This document shows positions 27,638-37,041 of a stretch of 64,000 bases of DNA, in pieces. The DNA comes from Alphaproteobacteria bacterium (GTDB taxonomy: Bacteria; Pseudomonadota; Alphaproteobacteria; Acetobacterales; Acetobacteraceae): the NCBI GenBank assembly GCA_026400815.1, contig JAPLOI010000019.1:62001-126000 (forward strand), in the 5' to 3' direction. Below the pieces are notes generated by a model that worked only from the letters and a program-made list of their open reading frames with translations, ran no database searches and had not been told where the DNA came from. The translations under genes and the position numbers were made by a program. Within the stretch, counting starts at the first letter, position 1; the number at the start of each line of letters is the position of its first letter.

Positions 27638-28258
27638 CTATTCGCCGGGGTTGCGCAAGGCCGCACCTGCCGGGGCCTCGCCGCCGCTGCCGGCGATGAA
27701 GCGGCGCAGCGCCGCGGGATACAGCAGGTGCTCCTGCGCCAGCACCCGGGCCCCCAGAGTATCCTCCGTGTCGCCCGCCAGCACCGGCACGGCGGCCTGG
27801 GCCAGGATCGGGCCCTCGTCCATCCCTTCGGTCACCACATGCACGGTGCAGCCATGCAGCTTCACCCCGGCGGCCAGCGCACGGGCATGGGTGTCCACGC
27901 CGGGGAAGCTGGGCAGCAGGCTCGGATGGATGTTCAGCATCCGGCCCGCCCAACGCTGCACGAAGAACGGCGTAAACAGCCGCATGTAGCCGGCCAGGCA
28001 CACCAGTTCCACGCCGGCCGCCTCCAGCCGGGCCGAAAGCGCGGCCTCATGCGCGGCACGGTCGCGGCCGAACGGCTTGTGCGGCACCGCGGCGGTGGCG
28101 ATCCCGGCGGCTTCGGCCACGGCCAGCCCCCCAGCCGCTTCCTTGTTGGCGGCCACCAGCACGATCTCGGCCGGGAAATCCGGTGCCGCGGCGGCGCGCA
28201 GCAGCGCGGCCATGTTGGAGCCGCGGCCGCTGATCAGGATGCCAACCTTCTTCTTCAC
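27638..28258 (-). CDS. purN: Phosphoribosylglycinamide formyltransferase
   Basis: 206 aa starting at a GTG (28258). KKKVGILISGRGSNMAALL is the phosphate-binding N-terminus. The formyl-transfer triad is visible: Asn/His/Asp in FAGYMRLFTPFFV (here LAGYMRLFTPFFVQRW), NIHPSLLPSFPG and HVVTEGMDEGPILAQ. It transfers a formyl group from 10-formyl-THF to GAR, third step of purine synthesis. It follows purM by 10 bp and forms a purMN operon. Confidence 0.94.
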   Translation of the reverse strand: MKKKVGILISGRGSNMAALLRAAAAPDFPAEIVLVAANKEAAGGLAVAEAAGIATAAVPHKPFGRDRAAHEAALSARLEAAGVELVCLAGYMRLFTPFFVQRWAGRMLNIHPSLLPSFPGVDTHARALAAGVKLHGCTVHVVTEGMDEGPILAQAAVPVLAGDTEDTLGARVLAQEHLLYPAALRRFIAGSGGEAPAGAALRNPGE

Positions 28259-28268
28259 GGCGCTGGCC

Positions 28269-29318
28269 TCAGCCCGGCCAACCCGCGGGCAGGTCGATGC
28301 GGATACCGGCCTCGTCCGCCGGCCCAGCCTCGATGCGGCCGATGGCGGCCACCGTCTCGCCCTCGGCCTCCAGGATCGCGCGTGCCCGCTCGGGCTCCGC
28401 GGTCACCACCGCCATGCCGATGCCGCAGTTGAACACGCGCAGCATCTCCTGCGCCTCCACCCCCCCGGTGCGGGCCAGCCAGCGGAACACCGCGGGCAAT
28501 TCCCACGCGCCGGCATCGATCACCGCCTGGGTCCCGGCCGGCAGCACGCGCGGCAGATTGCCCGGCAGCCCGCCGCCGGTGATGTGCGCCGCCGCCTTCA
28601 GCAGCCCGGCGCGATGCAGCGCCAGCAAGGACTTCACGTAGATCCGCGTCGGCGCCAGCAACGCATCGCCCAGCGTGCCCGATCCAAACGGCGCCGGCGC
28701 CGCCCAGCCGGCATTGCCCGCCTCCACGATGCGCCGCACCAGCGAGAACCCGTTGGAATGCACCCCGCTGCTCGCCAGCCCCAGGATCGCATCGCCGGGG
28801 CCGACATCCTTGGGCAGCAAATTGCCACGCTCCGCCGCGCCCACCGAGAATCCGGCGAGGTCGTAGTCGCCCTTCTGATACATGCCCGGCATCTCGGCCG
28901 TCTCGCCGCCCACCAGCGCGCAGCCAGCCTGCCGGCACCCCTCGGCGATGCCCGCCACCACGCGCGCCGCCTGCTCCACCTCCAGCCGCCCGGTGGCGAA
29001 GTAGTCCAGGAAGAACAGCGGCTCCGCCCCTTGCACCACCAGATCGTTCACGCACATCGCCACCAGGTCGATGCCCACGTAGTCGTGGACGCCGGTATCG
29101 ATGGCGATCTTCAGCTTGGTGCCCACCCCGTCGGTGGAGGACACCAGCACGGGGTCGGTGAACCCGGCGGCCTTCAGGTCGAACAGCGCGCCGAACCCAC
29201 CCAGCCCGCCCATCACGCCGGTGCGGTTGGTGCTGCGGGCAAGCGGCTTGATGCGCTCCACCAGCGCATCGCCCGCGTCGATGTCCACGCCGGCCGCGCG
29301 GTAGGTCATGCTGGTCAT
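28269..29318 (-). CDS. purM: Phosphoribosylformylglycinamidine cyclo-ligase
   Basis: 349 aa from ATG 29318, chosen because GGAGAG lies just upstream; the frame extends further but without similarity. [71 protein letters not shown] and [15 protein letters not shown] are all characteristic of PurM. It closes the imidazole ring to AIR, fifth step of purine synthesis, using ATP. Divergent from the phosphatidyltransferase gene at 29455. Confidence 0.95.
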   Translation of the reverse strand: MTSMTYRAAGVDIDAGDALVERIKPLARSTNRTGVMGGLGGFGALFDLKAAGFTDPVLVSSTDGVGTKLKIAIDTGVHDYVGIDLVAMCVNDLVVQGAEPLFFLDYFATGRLEVEQAARVVAGIAEGCRQAGCALVGGETAEMPGMYQKGDYDLAGFSVGAAERGNLLPKDVGPGDAILGLASSGVHSNGFSLVRRIVEAGNAGWAAPAPFGSGTLGDALLAPTRIYVKSLLALHRAGLLKAAAHITGGGLPGNLPRVLPAGTQAVIDAGAWELPAVFRWLARTGGVEAQEMLRVFNCGIGMAVVTAEPERARAILEAEGETVAAIGRIEAGPADEAGIRIDLPAGWPG

Positions 29319-29454
29319 GCGGCTCTCCGGTCCGATGCGGCGGAAACAACCACGGGTGCCCGCCCAGCGCAACCAAGAGGGCGCAACCAAGCGGGTGTTA
29401 CCCCTGGCCGCGCCACTGTGGCTTCCCACCCCCCGGCCCCGCTATACTGGCGCC

Positions 29455-30021
29455 ATGCCAGACGGCACCAACCCCCCGCCCGCACTCGGCACGGCCACCT
29501 TCACCCTGGCCAATGTCGTGACGATGCTGCGCCTCTGCGCCGTGCCGGTGGCGGTGTGGCTGGTGCTGCGCGGGCAATTCCTGGCCGCCTTCTGGCTCTT
29601 CGCCGCCGCCGGCCTGTCCGATGCGCTGGATGGCTGGCTCGCCCGCCGCAATGGCCCCACCCGCCTCGGCTCCATGATCGACCCGATCGCCGACAAGGCC
29701 CTGCTGGTCAGCATGTTCCTGATCCTGGCCGTGGTGCAGGTCATCCCGGACTGGCTGGCGATCCTTGTCATCTTCCGCGACGTGGTAATCGTCGGCGGCG
29801 TCCTGCTGCTCTCCGTCATGGGCCAGGCCGTGGCGATCCGCCCGCTGCCCATCTCCAAGCTCAACACCGTGATCCAGATCGTCATGGTCGCCGCCACCCT
29901 GCTGGCCGAGGGCCTGCGCCTCGATTGGCCCGTGCTGGATGCGGTGCTGATCACCACCGTGGCGGCCAGCACGCTGGTCTCGCTCGGCGCCTATGTCCGC
30001 CAGCTGGCACGCGGCCGATGA
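29455..30021 (+). CDS. CDP-alcohol phosphatidyltransferase family protein
   Basis: 188 aa, several membrane segments. The family motif DxxDGxxAR...GxxxDxxxD is complete (LSDALDGWLARRNGPTRLGSMIDPIADK, residues about 53-80). Such enzymes transfer phosphatidyl or related groups from CDP-diacylglycerol (PgsA, cardiolipin synthase types) at the inner membrane. Which headgroup is used here is not clear. The stop overlaps the start of the AI-2E gene (ATGA), starting a five-gene operon. Confidence 0.9.
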   Translation: MPDGTNPPPALGTATFTLANVVTMLRLCAVPVAVWLVLRGQFLAAFWLFAAAGLSDALDGWLARRNGPTRLGSMIDPIADKALLVSMFLILAVVQVIPDWLAILVIFRDVVIVGGVLLLSVMGQAVAIRPLPISKLNTVIQIVMVAATLLAEGLRLDWPVLDAVLITTVAASTLVSLGAYVRQLARGR

Positions 30022-31136
30022 CCCCGGTGCCGCCCCCCTACGGCCCGGTGGCCGCCGCCACGCGCACCCAGCGCATCGCCCTGCTGGTGGGGCTGCTGGT
30101 GGTGGCCTGGCTGGCACTGCAGCTCTTCGCCTCCATCCTGCTGCCCTTCGTGGTGGCGGCCGGCATCGCCTATTTCCTCGATCCCCCCACCAGCCGCCTG
30201 CAGCGCCTCGGCGTGCCACGCTGGCTGGCGGCCCTGCTGCTGCTGGCCACCGTGCTGCTGCTGGCCCTGCTCTTCGTGCTCCTCCTCTACCCCCTGATCC
30301 TCGCCCAGTTCGCCATCCTGATCACCCGCCTGCCCATCTACGTGAACCTCGCCCGCACCGCGGCGGACGACCTGCTCGCCCAGTTGCAAACCCAGCTCGG
30401 CCCGGAATTCGTGGACGAGCGCCTGCGCGAGCTGGTCGCCAGCCAGACCGGCGCGGTGCTCGCCTTCCTCGTCACCGCCGTCACCCGGCTGATCGGCGGC
30501 GGCTTCGCGCTGTTCAACGTCCTGACCCTGCTGGTCGTCACCCCGGTGGTGGGGTTCTACCTGCTGCGCGACTGGCCAGAGGTGGTGCGCCACGTCGATT
30601 CCTGGCTGCCCCGTCGCTATGCCGGCGTGCTGCGCGCCCAGGCGCATGAGGTGGACCGTATCCTCTCCGCCTGGCTGCGCGGCCAGGCGATGTGCTGCCT
30701 GGCGCTCGTCATCTACTACGCCGTGGCGCTGTCGGCGGTGGGGCTGGATCTCGGCCTGATCGTCGGCATGGCCTCCGGCCTGCTGTCCTTCATCCCCTAT
30801 GTCGGCAGCATCACCGGCCTGTTCGTCGCCGTCGGCCTCGCCTCCGCCCAGTTCCCCACCTGGATGGGGGTGGTGATGGTGGTGGGCGTGTTCATCCTCG
30901 GCAACATCCTGGAAGGCTACGTCATCTACCCGCGCTTCCTGGGCGACAGGGTGGAGCTGCACGCCGTCTGGGTCATCTTCGCCCTCTTCGCCGGCTGGGC
31001 CGCCTTCGGCTTCCTCGGCGTGCTCCTGGCCGTCCCCGCCGCGGCCACCATCGGCGTGCTGAGCCGCTTCTGGCTGCGCCGATACCTGCAAAGCCAGCTC
31101 TACCTCGACCCCCCGCACGACGACGCCACGCCATGA
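30018..31136 (+). CDS. AI-2E family transporter
   Basis: 372 aa, seven to eight hydrophobic segments (IALLVGLLVVAWLALQLFASILLPFVVAAGIAY at the start), a large extracytoplasmic loop (about 95-140) and the conserved GMASGLLSFIPYVGSITGL plus GNILEGYVIYPRFLGDRVELH toward the end. The family exports autoinducer-like or other small molecules or exchanges ions; the substrate here is unknown. Overlaps neighbours on both sides by ATGA, with the Hda-like gene downstream, a conserved alphaproteobacterial order. Confidence 0.9.
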   Translation: MTPVPPPYGPVAAATRTQRIALLVGLLVVAWLALQLFASILLPFVVAAGIAYFLDPPTSRLQRLGVPRWLAALLLLATVLLLALLFVLLLYPLILAQFAILITRLPIYVNLARTAADDLLAQLQTQLGPEFVDERLRELVASQTGAVLAFLVTAVTRLIGGGFALFNVLTLLVVTPVVGFYLLRDWPEVVRHVDSWLPRRYAGVLRAQAHEVDRILSAWLRGQAMCCLALVIYYAVALSAVGLDLGLIVGMASGLLSFIPYVGSITGLFVAVGLASAQFPTWMGVVMVVGVFILGNILEGYVIYPRFLGDRVELHAVWVIFALFAGWAAFGFLGVLLAVPAAATIGVLSRFWLRRYLQSQLYLDPPHDDATP

Positions 31137-31861
31137 GCGCGGCGTTGGCCCAACTCCCACTCCCCTTCGCCCCCGTCCGCCGCGAATTCGCCGCCCCGGT
31201 GATCGAAGCCCAATCCAACGCCGTCGCCCGCGCCTGGCTGGCCCGCACCGCCGAATGGCCATCGCGCCGCCTCGCCCTCTGGGGCCCCCAGGGCAGCGGC
31301 AAAACCCGCCTGCTCGCCGCCTGGGCCGAGCGCAACGGCGCGCAACGCCTCCACGGCGCCACCCTGCGCTTCACCCCGCCTGAAACCGCCGTGGCCATCG
31401 ACGACGCCGACCGCGCCCCCACGCTCGCCCTGCTGCACACCCTCAACGCCGCCCACGAAGCCGGCCACCCCGTGCTGCTGGCTGCCACCACCCCGCCCGC
31501 CCGCTGGCCCGTTTCCCTGCCCGATCTCGCCAGCCGCCTGCGCGCCACCACCGCGGTCGCGATCGAGCCGCCGGAAGACGACCTGCTGCACGCCCTGCTC
31601 CCCCGCCTCCTCGCCGAACGCCAGCTCCGCCCCAGCGAGGCCACGCTGCACTGGCTCCTCGCCCGCCTCCCCCGCACCCACGCCGCCCTGGCCGAGGCGG
31701 TGGAACGGCTGGACCGCGCCGCCCAGGCCTTCGCCGTGCCCATCGCCCCCGCCCTGGCCCGCCAGGTGCTGCCCGACCTGCTGGCCGACCTGCCCGATTC
31801 GCCCGATCCCGCCAATGAAGATTCAGTGTCGCCGTCGCCTTCCCTGGAAGGACTGCTCTAG
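31133..31861 (+). CDS. DnaA-like ATPase of the Hda type
   Basis: 242 aa. LPLPFAPVRREFAAPVIEAQSNAVARAWL contains the short clamp-binding type N-terminus (QLPLPF) seen in Hda. Walker A WGPQGSGKTRLLAAWA at about 51-59 and the sensor-like AIDDADRAPTLALLHTLNAA follow the DnaA AAA+ pattern; there is no DNA-binding domain IV. By homology it would stimulate hydrolysis of DnaA-ATP together with the sliding clamp, limiting re-initiation. Located between the AI-2E permease and ppk1. Confidence 0.83.
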   Translation: MSAALAQLPLPFAPVRREFAAPVIEAQSNAVARAWLARTAEWPSRRLALWGPQGSGKTRLLAAWAERNGAQRLHGATLRFTPPETAVAIDDADRAPTLALLHTLNAAHEAGHPVLLAATTPPARWPVSLPDLASRLRATTAVAIEPPEDDLLHALLPRLLAERQLRPSEATLHWLLARLPRTHAALAEAVERLDRAAQAFAVPIAPALARQVLPDLLADLPDSPDPANEDSVSPSPSLEGLL

Positions 31862-31909
31862 GATGCCATCTCCCGCGCACGCCGCCTGCCTGCATCAGCG
31901 AGCCGCCCC

Positions 31910-34144
31910 ATGAATGTCCACGACCTGGCTGCCCGCAGCCCCGCCATCCCACTGCCCGACCCGGCGCCAGCCCCCCTGGCCGACCCGGAGGCCGCGAGCC
32001 CAGACCGGTTCATCAACCGCGAGCTGTCCTGGCTCGATTTCAACCACCGCGTGCTGGAGGAGGCGGAAAACACCCGCCACCCCCTGCTGGAACGGCTGCG
32101 CTTCGTCTCCATCTCCGCCGCCAACCTCGATGAGTTCTACTCCGTCCGCGTCGCCGGCCTCATCGGCCAGGCCAAGGCCGGCGTCACCACCCCCTCGCCG
32201 GATGGCCGCACCCCCGCCCAGCAGCTGGTGGAGGTGGAAGCACGCGCCGAAACCCTGATGGCCGCACAGCTCAAGGTCTGGCAGCAGCTGCGCGGCCAGC
32301 TCGAACAGGCGGGCCTGGTCATGAGCGACCCCGCCCGCCTCAGCGACGGCGAACGCCTCTGGCTCGATGCCTGGTTCATGGAACGCGTCTTCCCGGTGCT
32401 CACCCCGCTGGCCATCGACCCGGCGCACCCCTTCCCGTTCATCCCCAACATGGGCCTCGTGCTGGTGCTGCGCCTGGCGCGCGACGAGGATGGCAGCTTC
32501 ATGCGGGCCCTGGTGCCGCTGCCCTCCCTCATCGAACGCTTCATCCGCCTGCCGGATGCCCACTTGCCTGATGGGGGCGGGCTCATCCGCTTCATCATGC
32601 TGGAACAGCTCGTCACCCTGTTCCTGGACCGCATCTTCCCCGGCTACCGCGTCACCGGCGAAGGCATGTTCCGCCTGATCCGCGACACGGATGTGGAGTT
32701 CGAGGAAGAAGCCGAAGACCTCGTCCGCTCCTACGAAACCGCCCTCAAGCGCCGCCGCCGCGGCGTGGCCATCCACCTCTCCGTCAACGCCTCCATGCCC
32801 GCCGACCTGCGCGAGCTGGTGATCGACGAGCTGGATGCCGCCGCCCAGGAAATCCACGTCCACGAAGGTATCCTCGGCCTTGCCGATGTCAGCCAGCTGA
32901 TCGTGGACGACCGGCCAGACCTGCTCTTCCCCCCCTACACGCCCCGCTTCCCCGAACGCATCCGCGATTTCGCCGGCGATTGCTTCGCCGCCATCCGCGC
33001 CAAGGACATCATCGTCCACCACCCGTTCGAGAGTTTCGACGTGGTGGTGCAGTTCCTCCGCCAGGCCGCCCAGGACCCCGCCGTGGTGGCGGTCAAGCAA
33101 ACCCTCTACCGCACCAGCCGCGACAGCCCGATCGTCAAGGCGCTGATCGAGGCCGCCGAGGCCGGCAAATCCGTCACCGCCATGGTGGAACTGCGCGCCC
33201 GCTTCGATGAGGAAGCGAATATCCGCCTCGCCCGCACCCTGGAAGCCGCCGGCGTGCAGGTGGTGTACGGGTTCACGGAGCTGAAAACCCACGCCAAGAT
33301 CAGCCTCGTCGTGCGCCGCGAAGGCCACGCCATGCGCAGCTACGCCCATTTCGGCACCGGCAACTACCACCCGATCACCGCGCGCATCTACACCGACCTC
33401 TCCTTCTTCACCTGCGACGAAGCCATGACGCGGGACGCCGCCCGCCTGTTCAACTACATGACCGGATACGCAAGGCCGGAACGGATGGACGCGCTGGCCT
33501 TCAGCCCGCTCACCACCCGCAGCGTGATCTGCGAGCTGATCGACCGGGAGATCATGTTCGCCCGCGAAGGCAAGCCCGGCACCATCTGGCTCAAGATGAA
33601 CTCGCTGGTGGACGACAAGCTGATCGACAAGCTCTACGAAGCCTCCCGCGCCGGCGTGAAGATTTCGGCCATCGTTCGCGGCATATGCTGCCTGCGCCCG
33701 GGCGTGCCCGGCCTGTCCGAGAATATCAAGGTGAAGTCCATCGTCGGCCGATTCCTGGAACACAGCCGCATCTGCGTCTTCGGCAACGGCCATCCCCTGC
33801 CCAGCCGCCACGCGCGGGTGTACATCAGCTCGGCAGACTGGATGACGCGCAACATGGAATGGCGGGTGGAAACCTTCGTGCCGATCCTCAACCCCACCGT
33901 GCACGCCCAGGTGCTGGACCAGATCATGGTGGTGAACCTGCGCGACACCATGCAGTCCTGGGAACTCGGGCCCGACGGGCGCTGGCGCCGCGTCGCCGCC
34001 GGCACCGGCAAGAAGCGCGTCTCCGCGCATGATTACTTCATGACCAACCCATCCCTCTCCGGCCGCGGCTCCGCGTTGCACGGCCCCGCCTCCGCCGCCC
34101 TCGTCGCGCCCGCGCGGCGCCCCGACCGACTGACCCAGGACTGA
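31910..34144 (+). CDS. ppk1: Polyphosphate kinase 1
   Basis: 744 aa. The N-terminal domain includes [20 protein letters not shown]; the catalytic domains hold the phospho-histidine region ([19 protein letters not shown]) and the second conserved His segment ([25 protein letters not shown]), and [14 protein letters not shown] near the end. It makes polyphosphate from ATP reversibly. Directly followed by ppx (5 bp gap), so synthesis and breakdown are co-expressed. Confidence 0.96.
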   Translation: MNVHDLAARSPAIPLPDPAPAPLADPEAASPDRFINRELSWLDFNHRVLEEAENTRHPLLERLRFVSISAANLDEFYSVRVAGLIGQAKAGVTTPSPDGRTPAQQLVEVEARAETLMAAQLKVWQQLRGQLEQAGLVMSDPARLSDGERLWLDAWFMERVFPVLTPLAIDPAHPFPFIPNMGLVLVLRLARDEDGSFMRALVPLPSLIERFIRLPDAHLPDGGGLIRFIMLEQLVTLFLDRIFPGYRVTGEGMFRLIRDTDVEFEEEAEDLVRSYETALKRRRRGVAIHLSVNASMPADLRELVIDELDAAAQEIHVHEGILGLADVSQLIVDDRPDLLFPPYTPRFPERIRDFAGDCFAAIRAKDIIVHHPFESFDVVVQFLRQAAQDPAVVAVKQTLYRTSRDSPIVKALIEAAEAGKSVTAMVELRARFDEEANIRLARTLEAAGVQVVYGFTELKTHAKISLVVRREGHAMRSYAHFGTGNYHPITARIYTDLSFFTCDEAMTRDAARLFNYMTGYARPERMDALAFSPLTTRSVICELIDREIMFAREGKPGTIWLKMNSLVDDKLIDKLYEASRAGVKISAIVRGICCLRPGVPGLSENIKVKSIVGRFLEHSRICVFGNGHPLPSRHARVYISSADWMTRNMEWRVETFVPILNPTVHAQVLDQIMVVNLRDTMQSWELGPDGRWRRVAAGTGKKRVSAHDYFMTNPSLSGRGSALHGPASAALVAPARRPDRLTQD

Positions 34145-34149
34145 CCCGA

Positions 34150-35676
34150 GTGGATTCGCTGATGCTACCAGAGGCGGTGATCCGCACCCCAGACACCACG
34201 CGCCGCGCGGTGGTCGATCTCGGCTCCAACTCCGTGCGCCTGGTGGTGTTCGAAGGCAGCAGCCGCAACCCCGTGCCGATCTTCAACGAAAAGGCGGTGC
34301 TGCGCCTCGGCCGCGGCCTGCAGGCCACCGGGCGCCTCAACGAAGACGGCACCGCCCAGACCCTCACGGTCATGAACCGCTACGCCGCCATCGCCCGCGC
34401 CATGCAGGCCCACCCGTTCGAGGTGCTGGCCACCGCCGCCGTGCGCGATGCCCAGAACGGCCCGCAATTCATCGCCCAGCTGCAAGCCCTGCTTCCCGGC
34501 GTGCCGATCACGGTGCTCTCGGGGGAGGAAGAAGCGGAACTCTCCGCCGCCGGCCTGCTCTGCGGCATCCCCGACGCGCACGGCCTGCTGGCTGATATCG
34601 GCGGCGGCTCCCTGGAACTGGTCCGGCTGGACCGCGGCCACCGCACCCATGCCCGCACCCTGCGCCTCGGCGTCATCCGCCTCGCCGAACGCGCCGGCGG
34701 CGACCCCGCCCGCGGCCGCGCCATCGCCGAAGCCGACCTCGCCGCCGAAGCCTGGCTGCCGGACATGGCCGGGCGCGACCTCTATGCCGTCGGCGGCGCC
34801 TGGCGCGCCCTGGCGCGCATCCACATCGCCCAAACCAACTACCCGCTCACCCTGCTGCACCACTACACGATCAGCCGCGAGGAAGCCCGCGACCTCGCCG
34901 GGCTGGTGGCCACCGCCAGCCGCCGCCAACTGGAAAAACTGCCCGGCATCCCGCGCCGCCGCGTGGACGACCTGCCCTTCGCCGCCGTGGTGCTGCGCCG
35001 CCTGCTGCGCATCTCCGGCGTGCGCCGCGTTATCTTCAGCGCCAACGGCCTGCGCGAAGGCTGGTACATGCGCCACGTCGCCGCCGCCCAGCGCCACGAA
35101 GACCCGCTGCTGGCCGCCGGCCACGAATACGCCCGCCGCTTCTCCCGCGACCCCGCCCTGCCGCCCGCCCTGCTCCGCTGGACAGACCCGCTCTTCCCCG
35201 ATGAAACCAATGGCGGCGAAACCGGTGAACTCCGGCGCCTGCGCGAAACCGCCTGCTGGATGAGCGATATCGGCAGCCGAGACCACCCGGAATACCGCGC
35301 CGAACAAGCCTTCCTGCGTATCCTGCGCCAGCCCAATATCGGCCTGGACCACCAGGCCCGCGCCTTCCTGGGCCTCGCCCTCGCCCTGCGCTACGAAGCC
35401 GAGCCCGAAGCGCCCTACCTGCAGCCAGCCCGCCAACTGCTCTCGCCCGATGCCATCCGCCGCGCCATCGTGCTCGGCGTCGCCCTGCGCCTCGCCTACA
35501 CCCTCTCCGCCGGCACCGCCCAACTCCTCACCGGAACCCGCCTCGCCCTCGGCACCCGCCTCACCCTGGAACTCGCCGAAGGCAGCGGCGTCTTTGCGGG
35601 AGAGTCCGTTACCCGAAGGCTGGACCGGCTGGCGGAAACCCTGGGACTGGACGCGACGACGGTCCTCGCATCCTAG
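34150..35676 (+). CDS. ppx: Exopolyphosphatase / Ppx-GppA phosphatase
   Basis: 508 aa. A GTG at 34150 opens the frame; ATG at 34162 is the alternative. The actin-like phosphate motifs are present: AVVDLGSNSVRLVVF, TAAVRDAQNG, LSGEEEAELSAAGL, LLADIGGGSLELV, and the C-terminal HD-like helical region (YEAEPEAPYLQPARQLL). It removes terminal phosphate from polyphosphate or hydrolyses pppGpp. Last gene of the operon; the stop is followed at once by half repeat copy B, a likely terminator. Confidence 0.94.
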   Translation: MDSLMLPEAVIRTPDTTRRAVVDLGSNSVRLVVFEGSSRNPVPIFNEKAVLRLGRGLQATGRLNEDGTAQTLTVMNRYAAIARAMQAHPFEVLATAAVRDAQNGPQFIAQLQALLPGVPITVLSGEEEAELSAAGLLCGIPDAHGLLADIGGGSLELVRLDRGHRTHARTLRLGVIRLAERAGGDPARGRAIAEADLAAEAWLPDMAGRDLYAVGGAWRALARIHIAQTNYPLTLLHHYTISREEARDLAGLVATASRRQLEKLPGIPRRRVDDLPFAAVVLRRLLRISGVRRVIFSANGLREGWYMRHVAAAQRHEDPLLAAGHEYARRFSRDPALPPALLRWTDPLFPDETNGGETGELRRLRETACWMSDIGSRDHPEYRAEQAFLRILRQPNIGLDHQARAFLGLALALRYEAEPEAPYLQPARQLLSPDAIRRAIVLGVALRLAYTLSAGTAQLLTGTRLALGTRLTLELAEGSGVFAGESVTRRLDRLAETLGLDATTVLAS

Positions 35677-35678
35677 GA

Positions 35679-35722
35679 AGGAAGAGTCTTCTTTTTGTGA
35701 ACAAAAAGAAGCAAAAAAACTT
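35679..35722. repeat. Composite hairpin repeat, copy B (left half only)
   Basis: The 42 bases from about 35679 are the same as in copy A (left T/A hairpin at 35688-35711 plus the following GCAAAAAAACTT). No matching GC core or right half follows directly; a right half appears only at 36420 (copy C). Confidence 0.85.
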
Positions 35723-35764
35723 CATTTATAGGTGCGGATAGGCGGGAGCATCAAAATCCTCCCG

Positions 35765-35812
35765 ATACCGTCATTGCGAGCGCCAGCGAAGCAATCCAGA
35801 ACGCCACCGCTC
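35765..35812. repeat. CATTGCGAG...GAAGCAATCC palindromic repeat
   Basis: GTCATTGCGAGCGCCAGCG followed by AAGCAATCCAG, with ATTGC/GCAAT arms. From memory this is a dispersed palindrome seen in many unrelated bacterial genomes. It is in the repeat-rich 700 bp between copies B and C. Confidence 0.6.
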
Positions 35813-35964
35813 AACTGCAACACATAGAGCGAATCCTTCTGCCTTCCCCCAATAACCACCATCCAAAACCGATTCCGTAGCCCGCGCCTTGGCGCGGGCC
35901 ACCCCACCCGACATAAGCAAAAAAACCTTTGCGCCGGTTTTCGTCATCGGTGTAAACTAACTGA

Positions 35965-36507
35965 ATGGAGAATTTCCCCAACAGCCGGGCGCAGAGCCCT
36001 GCCCATTCCCGCGCCCACGGCGCGGTGGGAGACGTGCGTCTGCACGCCATCCTCGGGGTCCTCCTTTCCCTCCTCATCTCCCTTTTCGGCCGCCGGCCCG
36101 CCGCCCACCCCTTCGCACTGCCTGTGTGCGACACCGCCGGGGATGGGTGGATCAACCTCCCGGACTCCGACTCCGATCTGGATCTCGACGACATCCTCGC
36201 GTGCGAGCTGCCGCTGCAACTCCGTCGCCTGCTCTATCTCTTCGGCACCCGCCGCAATCGCGGCATGCGCCCGCTCTCGCGCGCAGTACCTGTGCTGCGC
36301 GCCCGCATCGCGCGCGGCCCCCCCCCCCGCGCCTTGGAGCATCTTCGTACGCCCCAATCAGCGCCAAATCGCCCCAAGTCGAGGACGATGACTCACGCCT
36401 ATCCTTCGCTTGGTCAGAAAAGTTTTTTGGTTCTTTTTTTCAAAAAAGAACCGCTTCCTTCCCCTCAGGCCTTCTTCTCCCACCCCCGCACCCCCTGCTG
36501 CCAATAA
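35965..36507 (+). CDS. Uncertain ORF between two repeat halves, hydrophobic segment
   Basis: 180 codons from an ATG (MENFPNSRAQSPAHS) after a TGTAAACT stretch that could be a -10 element. Residues about 28-44 (LHAILGVLLSLLISLFG) are a possible membrane helix, followed by an acidic DSDSDLDLDD tract and arginine-rich sequence. The C-terminal 40 codons run through repeat copy C, and a run of nine C at 36318-36326 lies in frame. No recognised family; opposing frames are also open, so coding is doubtful. Confidence 0.3.
   Translation: MENFPNSRAQSPAHSRAHGAVGDVRLHAILGVLLSLLISLFGRRPAAHPFALPVCDTAGDGWINLPDSDSDLDLDDILACELPLQLRRLLYLFGTRRNRGMRPLSRAVPVLRARIARGPPPRALEHLRTPQSAPNRPKSRTMTHAYPSLGQKSFLVLFFKKEPLPSPQAFFSHPRTPCCQ
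36415..36452. repeat. Composite hairpin repeat, copy C (right half only)
   Basis: The exact 32-bp right unit is at 36420-36451. The left half and GC core are absent on its left, but a lone left half (copy B) is 700 bp away in the orientation expected if the element had been split. It lies 13 bp after the stop of holC (minus strand). Confidence 0.85.
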
Positions 36508-36911
36508 CTCAGCGCATGCCCAGCGGCTTTCGCCGTCTTCCACCGCTCCCGCGCCCGCGCCACCGCGCCTTCGTCATTGCCATCGAACAGATCAAACACG
36601 CGGGTGAACGCGCCCAGCAGCGCGCTCTCGGCCCCATCCACCAGGAACAGGAATCGCGCCCCGTTCGGGGTCTCGTCCTCGGTGGTGAGCCAGATGGGCT
36701 GCAGGTCGGCGTTGCCGGCGGCTTGCGTGCCATGCGGCAGCCAGTCGGGCTCCGGGCAGACCCAGAGGGCCGTATCCAGCGCGGCGAGGCGTTCGGCGCT
36801 GCCGCAGCGCACCACGGCGCGCTCCCCGGCCTGCAGGGTGCGGCCGAGCAGGCGGGGCAGGGCGTCGTCCAGCCCGCTGCGGGTCAGGTGGTAGAAGCCG
36901 ATCTCGGCCAT
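36465..36911 (-). CDS. holC: DNA polymerase III subunit chi
   Basis: 148 aa. MAEIGFYHLTRSGLDDALPRLLGRTLQAGERAVVRCGSAERLAALDTALWVCPEPDWLPHG follows the HolC pattern (FYHL start, CxxDxLDxxLWxxxxxSFLPHG-like core), and the C-terminal RWKTAKAAGHALSYWQQ is typical. It links the clamp loader to SSB. It is downstream of two M17 aminopeptidase genes, matching the common pepA-holC neighbourhood. Repeat copy C lies just behind it. Confidence 0.92.
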   Translation of the reverse strand: MAEIGFYHLTRSGLDDALPRLLGRTLQAGERAVVRCGSAERLAALDTALWVCPEPDWLPHGTQAAGNADLQPIWLTTEDETPNGARFLFLVDGAESALLGAFTRVFDLFDGNDEGAVARARERWKTAKAAGHALSYWQQGVRGWEKKA

Positions 36912-37041
36912 CAGTGTCCTGCCCGCGAAGTTCGTCCGGCTTCGGACGGACGTAGCGGATCAGCAGGCCACTTCAAACAAAGTCCTGATGTCCCGCGCAC
37001 GGGCGTTGTTGCCAGGGTGGGGCGGCGGTTTGGGCGGGACA

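Noticed and set aside
36318-36326. Run of nine C as phase-variation switch of the ORF at 35965
   Set aside because: The ORF itself is doubtful and partly made of repeat sequence, so no function can be built on it.
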